This document shows positions 1 to 7,763 of a DNA stretch of 20,684 nt, piece after piece (the first letter of the stretch is position 1; each line of letters begins with the position of its first letter). Origin of the DNA: Smittium culicis (taxonomy: Eukaryota > Kickxellomycota > Harpellomycetes > Harpellales > Legeriomycetaceae); NCBI GenBank assembly GCA_001970855.1, contig LSSN01005828.1, forward strand, positions 1 to 20,684, written 5' to 3'. Under the pieces are notes generated by a model. It was given only the letters and a program-made list of their open reading frames with translations, was not told the origin of the DNA and did not search any database. The translations under genes were made by a program, and so were the position numbers.

Positions 1-2
1 CG

Positions 3-209
3 ATATCGGACCTAATACGCCGCGACCCTGAAGCACCAATCCCCAAAGGGAGAGCAATCGGTGCTACCTTAGCCGCCAACGCCGGAGTATCATCAGATGA
101 TATAGTTTCTCACGCCTTTTGGTCGAACTATACAATCTTTGATACGTATTATCGACTCTCAAGAAATTCTTCGAATAACTTGACGGAGTCGATTTTAAAT
201 TTGGAGTAA
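3..209 (+). CDS. Tyrosine recombinase, C-terminal fragment (5' end outside window)
   Basis: The frame is open from the window edge to TAA at 207-209, giving 68 residues of a tyrosine recombinase/phage-integrase fold. Visible parts are PKGRAIGATLAANAGV (about residues 14-29), which fits the conserved Arg-II helix, with R17 in the Arg position and the usual upstream His apparently replaced. Next is HAFWSNYTIFDTYYR (37-51), where W40 fits the His/Trp site and Y49 or Y50 the nucleophile. The enzyme would cut and rejoin DNA to integrate the circular cDNA of the element. GC content is clearly higher than in the flanking DNA, as for a true coding region. No stop or frameshift is seen in the visible part, so the copy may be recent. 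The start, first catalytic Arg and Lys lie beyond the window. Confidence 0.75.
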   Translation: MSDLIRRDPEAPIPKGRAIGATLAANAGVSSDDIVSHAFWSNYTIFDTYYRLSRNSSNNLTESILNLE

Positions 210-308
210 CTTAATATGTCTCCTCCTCTGAAGTATAATGTAATAATTAATCGAGCTCTTTAGAGCGAATATTAATTTATATTATACGAGGAGAGGAGAC
301 ATATTAAG
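210..308. repeat. Internal complementary region (imperfect 99-bp palindrome)
   Basis: The segment begins CTTAATATGTCTCCTC and ends with the reverse complement of those 16 bases. Between them the arms remain similar, with small differences, around a centre at GCTCTTTAGAGC (about 254-265). It starts one base after the recombinase stop codon. Positions 239-309 are a perfect inverted copy of 473-543. The two-sided similarity fits a DIRS internal complementary region, which pairs with both element ends. The left half (210-238) should then match the missing left terminal repeat; this is a prediction, since that repeat is not in the window. Confidence 0.7.
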
Positions 309-472
309 TCCCGCCCACCCAATACCCAATTACCTTTGCCGAAAGATGATAAGGATAACACTAACGTGTACTTTACATTCTATAGTATAAAAATTTTATT
401 AGTTCATTTTATTTCACTTTATTTTTATTGGTTTGTAATTTTCGGTTTAGTATTATCCAATAAGATGGTAAC

Positions 473-543
473 ACTTAATATGTCTCCTCTCCTCGTATAA
501 TATAAATTAATATTCGCTCTAAAGAGCTCGATTAATTATTACA
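473..543. repeat. Right inverted terminal repeat of the DIRS-like element
   Basis: These 71 bases are the exact reverse complement of 239-309, with mismatches on both sides (472/310 and 544/238). The spacer 310-472 is non-coding. The perfect identity over 71 bp in AT-rich DNA points to recent copying or to sequence constrained by pairing. Confidence 0.75.
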
Positions 544-592
544 GAATAGATCAACTTTCCGAATCGGGTTAATTTAATCAAGCTTGTCTTTT

Positions 593-793
593 TTAACCCT
601 TTCACGGGCTGTAGGCCATTTTTGATCTACTAAATTTAATAAATTAAATTTAATAAAAGTAACATAATTCCGAAGCCTTTAAAGTTATTGGTATATTGTA
701 ATATTGCTGCAAATAATATATATTTATATTTATAAATCATCAACGAATCAATAAATTGATTTTTTCAAATAGTGTTGGACAGGAAAGGGTTAA
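593..793 (+). mobile_element. TTAA-ended MITE-like element, copy 1
   Basis: This 201-bp unit starts TTAACCCTTTCACG and ends AGGAAAGGGTTAA, so both ends carry TTAA and an inverted CCCTTTC terminus. It has no coding frame. Internal blocks shared with the other copies include TTTTTGATCTAC, CCGAAGCC, TATTGGTAT and ATAAATCATCAACGAATCA. TTAA target duplication with CCCTTT-type termini is typical of piggyBac transposons and their non-autonomous MITEs, so mobilisation by a piggyBac-like transposase in trans is inferred. It sits 49 bp from the end of the DIRS-like element. Confidence 0.75.
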
Positions 794-1828
794 GCCGCTA
801 TGATGCCTACAATACTTTTTTTGAGCCAATATCGAAATATTTGGTATATTTTACACAAAAGTCGTAAGATTTGGAATTTTTGATGGTTTTGTTATAGAAA
901 ATACTCCGAGAATAAAAACGTATTGACTAATGATTAAAAAAACAACGTGTTGGCCAATACACGTTTATTCTAATGTTTACTAAAAAAAAAAATGATGGTT
1001 TTGCTTGTTGGGAATGACTACTCAACGGTTTGTATCACTTTAACTGGAAGAGCATATCGATTAGGTTTAATCATCACACACCTAGTCGCTTTGTTGGGGC
1101 TTCAATTTCGCTTAAAATCTATGGATTGATGACATACCATTTTTTATTTAAATCTATTTTATTATATTTTATTTTGTCGATGAGTACAGGCTTTGCTTTT
1201 ATTTTTGTCTAGTCGGGCTTTGATTAAATTAGCGTGTATAGTTTGCGGTTTAGAATAGAATTTTAGCTCACTTCAACCGCATCATTTATTTTGACAGCGT
1301 TTGGCTCAATAAGTTTACGACGGCTCTTTTGACATGATTTGCCCATTTTACGCTTTATGTAAATATCCAATATTGTCTGGCCTATAAATACCCTATATCT
1401 ATTAATTGACCCGCTTCTATTGATAATATCCACTAACTTACCCCTTCGCCATTTCCAACTATGACAACTGCCTACTGATAATTATCCGTTAATTACCTAA
1501 CACCCGTCCTAAATCGGCCATCTGAATTGATCTTTATTGGCCCATTTAATCGAATCACAATATTTTCTTTTTTTTTCCTCCAAGAAAAACATCTTGTAGA
1601 ATATAATCTTGTCAATTAGCCCTTATATAATATCGTTTCCATATTCGCAAAACTAAAAAAAAAGCTACTTTTTCTGTTTAGAATCCTAGTCTCTTAAAAA
1701 AAAAGTATATATAAAAAGACTATATTCGCAACAACAAGATTTTTTGAATCTTTTATCTTTTTAAATTACGATATTCGCTCAACTATATACCTTTTTCCTA
1801 AATTATATAAACCTCTAAATTATAAAAA
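794..1828. other. Intergenic region with upstream DNA of the secreted-protein gene
   Basis: No convincing gene is seen. The only longer open frame (about 1030-1212) lacks an ATG start and encodes low-complexity residues. An imperfect inverted repeat lies at about 910-972 (AGAATAAAAACGTATTG against CAATACACGTTTATTCT). The last 270 bases are rich in poly-A/T tracts, as in fungal promoters, and hold a TATA-like site at 1706-1717. Confidence 0.6.
1706..1717 (+). promoter_or_regulatory. TATA-like element of the secreted-protein gene
   Basis: TATATATAAAAA lies about 120 bp before the ATG at 1829 and follows an A9 tract. A second AT-only box (ATTATATAAAC, about 1802-1812) is too close to the ATG to set transcription. 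The assignment rests on motif and spacing only, and such strings are common in this AT-rich DNA. Confidence 0.35.
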
Positions 1829-2416
1829 ATGAAGTTCATCTCTGTATCTGCATTGTCCCTCCTATTGAGCGTCTCAAGCTACGAAGTCACTGTTACTAAA
1901 ACTGTAACTGCATGCAAACCAATTTCCTCATCTAAAGCATCTGTTGTTCCAACATCCGCCCTCAAAACTTCCACTTCTGCCGCTTACGTTACCCCATCTT
2001 CCACCGCCGCCTATGTCTCCCCATCCTCCACCGCCGCCTATGTCTCCCCATCTTCCACCGCCGCCTATGTCTCCCCATCTTCCACCGCCGCCTATGTTTC
2101 CCCATCCACTACCGCTGCATATGTCTCCCCATCAACCACCGTCGTTCCAACCACCGCCGCTCCAACCACCGCTGCTCCAACCACTGCTGCTCCAACCACT
2201 GCTGCTCCAACCACTGCTGCTCCAACCACCGCTGCTCCTACCACTGCTGCTCCAATGACCACATCAGCTTCTCAATGCCCAAAACCAAGCACTTCTGAAA
2301 ACCCAGACTATGTTGCCTGTACTGATGCTGCTGGTTGCAAAGCTGTCTATGTCACCAACAATCAAATGTGCATCTGCGACCCAAGAGGCGGAAAATCTTG
2401 CGTCAACCTCAACTAA
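1829..2416 (+). CDS. Secreted Ser/Thr/Pro-rich repeat protein with six-Cys C-terminus
   Basis: The protein has 195 residues. Residues 1-17 form a signal peptide (Lys at 2, hydrophobic run 4-15, likely cleavage after SVSS). Residue C29 lies in VTVTKTVTAC, a theme common in fungal secreted proteins. Then come six copies of AAYVSPSST (51-104) and seven of PTTAA (107-141), a probable O-mannosylated stalk. The C-terminus (150-195) has six cysteines at 150, 164, 170, 181, 183 and 191, probably a small disulphide domain. There is no C-terminal hydrophobic tail, so a GPI anchor is unlikely; it is probably secreted or wall-associated. The start is the first ATG after an A/T-rich leader. No family is recognised. 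GC content is far above the flanks, and the frame is intact through both repeats. Function is unknown; adhesion or surface shielding is only a guess from the architecture. Confidence 0.85.
   Translation: MKFISVSALSLLLSVSSYEVTVTKTVTACKPISSSKASVVPTSALKTSTSAAYVTPSSTAAYVSPSSTAAYVSPSSTAAYVSPSSTAAYVSPSTTAAYVSPSTTVVPTTAAPTTAAPTTAAPTTAAPTTAAPTTAAPTTAAPMTTSASQCPKPSTSENPDYVACTDAAGCKAVYVTNNQMCICDPRGGKSCVNLN
1979..2140 (+). repeat. Coding minisatellite, six 27-bp units (AAYVSPSST)
   Basis: Six in-frame 27-bp units encode AAYV(S/T)PSST or AAYVSPSTT. Middle units are almost identical at the DNA level (repeating GCCGCCTATGTCTCCCCATC), whereas the outer ones differ at the protein or codon level. That pattern fits recent unequal crossing-over or slippage in the centre of the array. 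Confidence 0.9.
2147..2251 (+). repeat. Coding minisatellite, seven 15-bp units (PTTAA)
   Basis: Seven in-frame 15-bp units of the type CCAACCACCGCTGCT encode PTTAA. They differ mainly at third positions (ACC/ACT, GCC/GCT). A decayed eighth unit reads PMTT. The array follows the 27-bp array after two Val codons. Copy number is likely to vary between strains. Confidence 0.9.
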
Positions 2417-2862
2417 TTTTTATCAATTCCCCACATATACTCATTGAAGAAAAAATAATAGTCTTATGTATAGCTTTATCTTGACGCGCTTTCTTTTTTT
2501 TTTTCTTTCTAATTAATATATAACCTTTACCAGATATCATCTCTTCTTTTTTTTCTCGATTATTTTTTTTATATCAAAATAATCCTGCCTAGTTTTTACA
2601 CTTAGAAGTAGCTTGATTAACTAAAATTCTTGTAGGTTACTATCTTCTCTGCTTAGTACTCCTTTAATATCAATCTTGTGCCTCTAAGCCATAACGAAAT
2701 GATCTTTGGCCTCAATAAAAGTTTTCAATTGAAGTATTACTTGTAGTTGATTATTATGAAATCTTAAATTTATACAACTGCCCCTGTTATAAAAATTTTA
2801 ATTCTTATACACTATTAACTTTCTTTGTACTTTTTCTTATTAATATTGACTATCAACCATAG
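2417..2862. other. Intergenic, 3' flank of the secreted-protein gene
   Basis: The region is A/T-rich with T-tracts at about 2490-2570 and no coding frame. Poly-A signals are not distinct: AAAAAATAATAG at about 2451 is the nearest candidate. Nothing else can be supported. Confidence 0.5.
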
Positions 2863-3141
2863 AACGCGCGACGAACTTACCACTCGTCGTCGATTGACCG
2901 GTTCATAACGACGCAAATCAGCTCTGACGAAATTTTTTTTGTATTTTCGAATTTCATCGAAGCCCAGTTGACCCCAGTTGAAAAAATCTACTTATCAGAG
3001 AACCTAAACAATCTTACAGCCAGATTCGAGTTGACACTTTAGATCAAAATTTTGAGCTGGAACAAAGCCAGGTTTTTAAAATGGAAACCGCGCCTTGAAC
3101 CAACATTCAGTGGGTATGGAACTGATGCTGTGGCGGAGTGA
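2863..3141 (+). pseudogene. Relict coding fragment, one internal stop
   Basis: One frame runs from after TAG (2860-2862) to TGA (3139-3141), 92 codons, with a single internal TAG at 3040-3042. The GC content jumps here: 26 of 60 bases in 2881-2940, against far lower values on both sides. The translation is of normal mixed composition (for example IEAQLTPVEKIYLSENLNNL and EPTFSGYGTDAVAE), not the Phe/Ile/Lys/Asn noise of the flanks. There is no ATG start. It looks like part of a decayed gene or transposon protein, or an exon whose partners I cannot find. The family is not recognised; a retroelement Gag-type origin is possible but unproven. Confidence 0.4.
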
Positions 3142-5555
3142 GTTTTCGATTGCAAAGATTGTTTTTTAACTATTTATCTGATTTTATTAGCCATTATTAT
3201 ATTTGAATTTGCTTAATAATTTTTTTAAGACCAGACCCCCCCCCCTCTAAATACAATACATAGAGAAAAAGAAACTAAAATTAGTTACAAAACAGCAAAA
3301 ATTTAAAAAATCCTTTATTTTAGCAAGATAAAAACCTAATAAAAAAAAAAAAAAAACTGCTACTACCTCAGGTTCTTATAGTGTATAATTTTATAGAAAC
3401 TTCATAAATATTACAACTTGAAATATGTTTTTTTTAGCAGTATATAATATACACATTTTATATACAATAGTTTTTGAACAAAGAAAGCATTTTGTTGCAG
3501 TTTAATGTTTTTAGCATGAATAATTATAGTTTTTCAATATTAATGGAGGTTTTGAAAAGGAATTTCGGTTTTTCTATTTTTACGCTTAATTTTGAAACTA
3601 TATTTTCTACTAGAAAGAAGCTTTTTTTTTATTGGAAAATAGTTAAATTACTGATTTTATACACATTGATTCTTTACACTATATAACTACCCATTCTTTA
3701 ATAGTATACCATAATAAATAGTAAAAAATATTTTTATAGCTACAAGGTTGGAAATTGCGCATTTCATAATTTATTTTTTAAAAAATAAACATTCTAAAAG
3801 TTTATAAGCGCTTAATTATTGCCATGGTTTAAAGTGCTAAATGTTTTCTTGAATTTAGAATATTTCCATTCCTTTTTTCCTATTTGAAACGTAATTTTTT
3901 GATCTAAAATTATTCAAATTTACCCTTGAAGTTTTTTTTATTGTAGTTTAGTTTTATATACGCGATTTAAAAGTATATAAACAATTTATAAAATTAAAAA
4001 AATAGATAGTATACAATTAAAAACAATTTTAAAACCCACCAATCTTCTCCGGTACTCTAAAACTCGAAACACACTTGCTATTATTCCAATATTTAAGCTC
4101 ACAGTTATCATGCTTGTTTTTACACCGTTTCAATTATAAATAGTCATTAAAAATTAAACTTTTTAGGTTGATACTAATTTTTAATATACAATACTTTCTC
4201 TATCATTCTTTGTATAAAATTTTATCCATATATTATTAATATCCGTAACATTTCTCAATTTCATCGTAGTTTCTAAGTTGATAATCTTTGATAAATGACA
4301 CATCTGGATTTTAAGCTATATATTATACTGGGTTAATAACTTGTACCAAATATAAATATAAATATTTCTTTTTGTATTGTAATATTTACATTTACAATAG
4401 AAAGGCATTATATACTTTCTAAGGCCAAAATTAAACAACTAAAGAAAGAAAATTTATCTTTACGCTTAGTATATATTCCGTTGTTTGAATCATGACTCTT
4501 CGTTTTTTATTATAAAATATTTTTTCACGCCGTTTCTGTTATAAATATTAATATAAAATTTTTTAAATGTAAACTAAAATAAACGCTAAAAAACAAGACT
4601 ATCGCAAAATGTTCTATTTTAAAAGATTAATATGAATATAGAGTATTAAAAGTATCATAAAATATTTCATTTTATGCCTTTAAAAATATAAAATAATAGT
4701 AGAAATGCTATATTTCCAAGAATTCATTAATTTATAATTTATAATTTAGGTTAAAAAAAAGTCTATAAATTATTATGAAAATGTAAGATATAATGCGCGA
4801 AGCTTGAAGAATATATCATTCTTATTCCTATATTAATTATATTTCCCTTTATAATTTTTAATGACTTTTATAGTATAAAGAAGATTTTCTATAAAGCGAT
4901 TTTTTTTTTTTGGAAACTTCATAATTGAACCGAGTATAGACTTGATTAAACATCATAAAGATTCAAAAAAAAAAAAGATTGAAATTGGGGTTTGATTTAA
5001 TGCAGAAGTTTTGAAGTGCCGTTACTTTATAAAAATCATCAAATTAGCTAAGCTAAAAGAAAAAAGTATAACGCTTATCAAAAAAATAGCGGTCTATCCA
5101 TCTGCTATTTGATTTTTTGGCGTTGAAATTTTACAGAAAGTTTATTAACTATGCTTTATTAAAAAACCTCTCTATTCCAGATAATTTACCAAAAAAAAAA
5201 TTATAAAAGTTGGATTTAGGAAAATGAAACTATAAGAATATAGTTTTTTTGAAATAGTTAAGCTTCAGAAATTTATAGTTGCAGCTTTGAACAAGATGTT
5301 TACATGAATTATAGTCAGAGTACGTAAATTAAAGACTGTACTGATAGCTAGATATGCTTTTATTTTTTAATAGAATGTACAAATTAAGAAAATCAATGTC
5401 TTTAGCGACCTTGGGCTTCATATAAAAATTGGGTTATTTATAAAGGTATTCATATACCATTGGAAAAAAATTAGGAATTTTTCATGATTCAGTTTACCCA
5501 TTCCAATAAGCTTTAGAGTGAATTTAGTAAGTCAAAATATCCCAGACAGATTCTA
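3142..5555. other. AT-rich intergenic region, no gene seen
   Basis: Stops are dense in all frames. The open frame at 3474-3686 lacks an ATG (it begins with TTG) and is Phe/Asn/Ile-rich noise. A C10 run (3236-3245) followed by an A15 run near 3342-3356 stands out. The rest is A/T-rich with many homopolymer tracts. No tRNA T-loop motif or splice-linked exons were recognised. Confidence 0.55.
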
Positions 5556-5750
5556 TTGACTCTTTCACGTGCGGTTGAGTATTTTTGGCCACCAAATATA
5601 GCCAAAAGCGTTCAATAAAAATATTTTAACTGAGGCTTAGAGAAATATTGGTATGTTGTAAACTAAAAACAAACAATAAATTTGCTTTTAAATCATAAAT
5701 GAATCATAAAAATGATTTTTTTTATATGTGCAGGACAGGAAAGGGGCTAA
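5556..5750 (+). mobile_element. TTAA-ended MITE-like element, copy 2 (diverged ends)
   Basis: This copy starts TTGACTCTTTCACG and ends GGACAGGAAAGGGGCTAA, so both the TTAA and the terminal CCC/GGG have point changes. Internal family blocks remain: ACCAAATATAGCCAA, AGAAATATTGGTAT, AAATCATAAATGAATCA. It is about 195 bp and non-coding. It appears older than copies 1 and 4 and lies 31 bp before copy 3 in the same orientation. Confidence 0.65.
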
Positions 5751-5781
5751 TTGAACTTTCTGAAACAAAAAAAAATAGTAT

Positions 5782-5978
5782 TTAGTCCTTTCACTGGTGG
5801 TATACTCTTTTTGGTCTTTTTAATATAGCCAACTGCGTTCAATAAGTCTAATTAAATTCCGAGCCACATAAGAGTATAGACTTAGTTTCGGATAGTAGCA
5901 AATAATAAATTTACTTATAAATCGCTGACGAATAAATGTTTTAGCATTTTTAAAGAGTGTTGGATGGGAAAGGGTTAA
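5782..5978 (+). mobile_element. TTAA-ended MITE-like element, copy 3
   Basis: This copy starts TTAGTCCTTTCACT and ends TGGATGGGAAAGGGTTAA (about 197 bp). Shared blocks include AATATAGCCAACTGCGTTCAATAA (also partly in copy 2), TTCCGAGCC and ATAAATCGCTGACGAAT. The left end has two changes from the consensus, the right end is intact. The internal middle is more diverged than in the other copies. Confidence 0.65.
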
Positions 5979-7262
5979 GTTTTGCATTTGATTTAGACTA
6001 TTTAAACCAATAACTTATCGTGTGATAAGAAAAAGATTATTTTTGAAGAAATTATTGGTTAGCTTATTAAGGAAAAAAGAATCCACTCGCATAAAACGAG
6101 TAAAGTATTCCATAGAAAGCTTAATAACGATTCTACTCGTGGTAGTCTATTTGATTTAAAATTATAGATAGCTGATTACATGAAAGCAAAATATTCCCGA
6201 GATTTTATGATGTATTAGCTTGGATTTTTATATTAACGTACAAAAAAATATTACTATAAACAACCAGCGAATCACAATTTTTTTCATGTTTTATACAGAT
6301 TCATTGGGAACTTGGCGAAATGAGCAAAAACTCTGTTTCATTAGCATTAAAATAAACTTTGAAATAAAAAAAATATCAAGAGCCCCATTCTGCAATAAAA
6401 ATGATTTTGTTTTATAAATACATCTTTTGCGAGACCTTACAACTGGCTCTAAAATAGCAGGAGATTGAGCGTAAGCTAATAATTTGAAATGCAATTTCGA
6501 AAAGTGTTGCGATACATGTAATAACTGTCGCACAAAACACAACTATTCAGAGCAATAGAGAATGACTGGATTCAAATATGCTAAATTAGAGCCTTGTAAG
6601 ATTTAGCCAGTAAGTATGTTTAACTATTCCACCCGATATTTATTTTGTGCCTATCAGCTGTCAATATTATGTTGACAAGACGGAATTTATAATTTTATTT
6701 TAATGAGGTGCTTTAAAAGGCAGAATTATAGAGGCGAATAACGCATAAAAATTAGTAATCAGGCTGTGTTAAATTTGCAAAAAGTGAAACATTTAATAGC
6801 AGGCATCTACACACCCAATATCGGGCCTATGAGCGCTTAGCTTGTGTTTTCGTTACTGACATAAAACTTGACACCGTTTTTAATATTTTTGGGGTCGCTA
6901 ATTGGGTTGCTAAATATGCTATTTTAATTTTTAAGGCGCTCACCTACTAATTGAAGAAAAATTTTATCTATGGAAAATGTCGGAGCTACTGCATATACGA
7001 AAATCCTGAACTTGTGCTAAATCTAAAAATGGCCAACTTCGATAATTAAAAGAGACGCATCATGTTACTCATTATAGATTTTCGTACGCTTTATTTGTAT
7101 ATAATTATCGACTTTTTTTTTTCCAGAGAGTTATAAATATAATTTTCGACTTTTTCTCAATTTTATCAGCACCTGGGACCTTATTTATTACTACATTTAT
7201 ACACACTTACGCTGTTTTCTCATTTAAATGAACGGACACCCGTTTTATAGCGACTTCTGAAA
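5979..7262. other. Intergenic region with hairpins, no supported gene
   Basis: Two neighbouring inverted repeats occur at 6005-6060 (AACCAATAA/TTATTGGTT around CTTATC-GTGT-GATAAG) and 6065-6126 (TATTAAG/CTTAATA around ACTCG/CGAGT). Open frames at 6220-6417 (plus) and 6291-6542 (minus) overlap each other, have no recognisable domain, and are not called as genes. Positions about 6550-7070 are somewhat GC-richer than the deserts but carry stops in every frame. Confidence 0.5.
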
Positions 7263-7375
7263 TCTTTATTTATCCCCATTTATATCACGATATTTGACAC
7301 TCCTTATTTATCCTCCATTTATATTACGATACTTGACACTCTTTATTTATCTCCACTATCATCACAGTTTGACAT
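7263..7375 (+). repeat. Degenerate tandem repeat, three 36-39-bp units
   Basis: Units begin at 7263, 7301 and 7340 and follow the pattern TCTTTATTTATCTCC, then ATTTATAT-ACGATA, then TTGACAC. The third unit is shorter and more diverged, and TATTTGACACC returns once more near 7406. The array lies about 390-500 bp before the ATG of the Opy2-like gene. A role as repeated upstream sites is possible; it could also be neutral slippage. Confidence 0.65.
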
Positions 7376-7763
7376 CCTCTATTTGAAACCGTTTTTTTAA
7401 AACTATATTTGACACCTAAACTGGAACTTTGTTTATCCAAACTCTCTCAATATCAAAAACTGGTTTTTGACATTAATAGCTGCGCTATAAAAAAACTTCT
7501 TGTCTTTTGCCTTTGCTTTAACTATCACTTTACGCTCGCGTTTTACAACTATTTATTATCTCTCACTTTGACGTTCCCCTACTCCCTTACTCTTATATTC
7601 ACAATCCAAGGCTGTTATTCATACATATATACCTACAAAACCCTCGAAAACACTGCCCCCAACATACAAAGCTTGAAAGATTTATACTACACGATATATC
7701 AGACACCTAACATAAAATACACCTATAACATACTTCTACTTCAAAAATATATAACTTGAAAAT
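7376..7763 (+). promoter_or_regulatory. 5' flank of the Opy2-like gene
   Basis: A pyrimidine-rich strand (CTTT/CTCAC/TTCCCCTACTCC) precedes the gene, a common look for fungal promoters and leaders. The long open frame here (about 7409-7759) starts with TTG, not ATG, is in another frame from the gene, and ends 4 bp before its ATG. It is probably leader sequence. An upstream exon carrying a signal peptide cannot be excluded. Confidence 0.4.

Larger units (their letters stand above)
1..543 (+). mobile_element. DIRS-like tyrosine-recombinase retroelement, 3' end
   Basis: Three parts sit in the order expected for the right end of a DIRS element. They are the C-terminus of a tyrosine recombinase (3-209), an imperfect palindrome starting right after its stop codon (210-308), and a terminal repeat (473-543) that is a perfect inverted copy of most of that palindrome. 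In known DIRS elements an internal complementary region follows the recombinase gene and carries the complement of the outer ends of the terminal repeats, to allow circle formation. The left repeat, gag and RT/RNase H lie outside the window, so the class rests on the end structure. A Crypton or another recombinase element is the alternative, but those are not known for this palindrome plus inverted-end layout. The outer boundary near 543 is inferred from where the inverted identity stops. Confidence 0.7.

Noticed and set aside
1030..1212. 60-codon open frame
   Set aside because: It begins with TTG rather than ATG, and its composition is typical of AT-rich non-coding DNA.
1944..2258. Pro/Leu-rich open frame inside the secreted-protein gene
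   Set aside because: It is an out-of-frame shadow of the coding minisatellites; the main frame has a signal peptide and a Cys domain.
6291..6542. 83-codon minus-strand frame overlapping a 65-codon plus-strand frame
   Set aside because: The two overlap, neither has a recognisable domain, and no codon pattern favours either.
7409..7759. 116-codon open frame just upstream of the Opy2-like gene
   Set aside because: It has a TTG start, hydrophobic and Tyr-rich noise and no domain, and it is in a different frame from the gene that follows 4 bp later.
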